Shown here in pieces: positions 63,457 to 64,000 of a stretch of DNA of 64,000 bases. The translations under genes and the position numbers were made by a program. Position 1 is the first letter of the stretch. The number at the start of each line of letters is the position of its first letter. The stretch is from positions 62,001 through 126,000 of the forward strand of contig JBCBBT010000001.1 in NCBI GenBank assembly GCA_038531315.1, written 5' to 3'. This DNA is from JAJFFW01 sp038531315 (GTDB taxonomy: Bacteria > Pseudomonadota > Alphaproteobacteria > Caulobacterales > Parvularculaceae). The notes under the pieces are model-generated. The model was not told the origin of the DNA and ran no database searches. It saw only the letters and a program-made list of their open reading frames with translations.

Positions 63457-64000
63457 CTAGGCGGAAATCGCTGCGGCGTCAGCGCGGTCGCGGATCAAAC
63501 CTACGTCATCTTTGGCAAGCAGCGGCGCAACAAGCGCAAGCGTCTGATCCATCAGACGGCGCGCCGCAGCGCGTTCCTCGCCTTCGGCGGCCCTGATCTC
63601 CATAACGAGATCGTTGGCGTAGCGTTTTGCATGCGTCGAAATTTCATCAAGCAGGTCAACACTCGACCAGCGGCGTTTCAGGAGGCGCGCCGTATCGTTG
63701 ATGTCTGCGAGAAACTGGGCCGCCTCGCGGCCTTCGCGCGCCAGCGTCGGCGACACGGCGCGGGTGATGTCCGGCCGCAGCGCCATCAGCCGGCTTGAGC
63801 CGCCCGCATGGCGTTCCGGCATCGCCTTGCGCATGGCGGCGGCCGATTGTTCGGCAAACCGCTCCAGCGTTTCAGCCGCAATATCGCGGCAGGCTTCGAT
63901 GCGTTTGACAATGACGGTATCGCGCCGGCGATCGGCTTCAGCCTGCATGCCGTCCGCAAACGCGGTGAAATGCCGGATACGGAGCGCCGCCTGCGAGGCG
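63457..64000 (-). CDS. Unknown helical protein, C-terminal part (runs off the window)
   Basis: The frame is open from the window edge (ASQAALRIRHFTAFADGMQA) to the stop at 63457. The sequence is helical and Arg/Ala/Glu-rich with no membrane segment (ETLERFAEQSAAAMRKAMPE; LKRRWSSVDLLDEISTHAKR). I do not recognise the family. Only the last 181 residues are visible, so no N-terminal domain can be judged. Confidence 0.6.
   Translation of the reverse strand, partial: ASQAALRIRHFTAFADGMQAEADRRRDTVIVKRIEACRDIAAETLERFAEQSAAAMRKAMPERHAGGSSRLMALRPDITRAVSPTLAREGREAAQFLADINDTARLLKRRWSSVDLLDEISTHAKRYANDLVMEIRAAEGEERAAARRLMDQTLALVAPLLAKDDVGLIRDRADAAAISA

Noticed and set aside
1..64000. CRISPR array
   Set aside because: No regular repeat-spacer pattern was seen anywhere; the repeats found are single palindromes and one pair of Rhs direct repeats.

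Overview
The window looks like the chromosome of an alphaproteobacterium from the Caulobacterales/Maricaulales/Parvularculales side of the class. The signs are a textbook ctrA cell-cycle regulator divergent from the start of a flagellar ATPase gene (fliI), a PleC-type PAS histidine kinase, a GANTC methylation site in front of ctrA, and a fused N-acetylglutamate synthase/kinase next to an N-acetylornithine carbamoyltransferase. This last pair is the arginine route known from Xanthomonas, and the fused enzyme is also known from Maricaulis. DNA is GC-rich throughout, except in a few AT-richer islands around the Rhs remnants (about 31.9-34.5 kb) and one gene at 40.7-41.3 kb.

Layout. 0-7.4 kb: fliI (partial), ctrA, an RND efflux adaptor and pump, a small unknown protein and a patatin lipase. 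7.5-8.7 kb: ribonucleotide reductase beta subunit with two NrdR-type boxes upstream. 8.8-15 kb: polysaccharide genes (flippase, secreted glycosidase-like protein, O-antigen ligase/polymerase) plus a double-PilZ protein. 15.1-18.0 kb: a tightly overlapping nucleoside-salvage operon (small membrane protein, purine nucleoside phosphorylase, nucleoside hydrolase, ribokinase). It is divergent from a TonB-dependent receptor, and a LacI-type palindrome lies between them.

21.1-30.1 kb is the most striking region: a class II lanthipeptide cluster. Reading on the minus strand it holds a GMC oxidoreductase, a 61-residue precursor with a GG leader and a Cys/Ser-rich core, LanM, an HlyD-type adaptor and a C39-peptidase ABC exporter. 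A methyltransferase is divergent from it. Parts for making, cyclising, cleaving and exporting a small modified peptide are present; an outer-membrane channel and a dedicated immunity gene were not seen. 31.2-35.3 kb is a decayed Rhs island: two truncated Rhs copies sharing a direct repeat of about 200 bp, several small GC-rich palindromes inserted in the coding sequence, two AT-rich tips with small membrane or lipoprotein genes, an IS3-type transposase stub, and a tRNA-Ser whose 3' end faces the island.

35.5-45 kb: CPA2 cation/proton antiporter, then an arginine gene string (argF', unknown gene, parD, parE, argB fusion, argC) in which a ParDE toxin-antitoxin pair sits inside the string with overlapping start and stop codons, then aminopeptidase N. 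45-50 kb: PleC-like kinase, an ECF sigma/regulator/metal-sensor operon and an EF-hand protein. 50-54 kb: two divergent FAD-oxidoreductase-like proteins and a GcvT-like protein in one operon. 54-64 kb: glnE, HU, a two-component system with DegP, a hydrolase-OsmC fusion, and the C-terminal part of an unknown protein at the edge.
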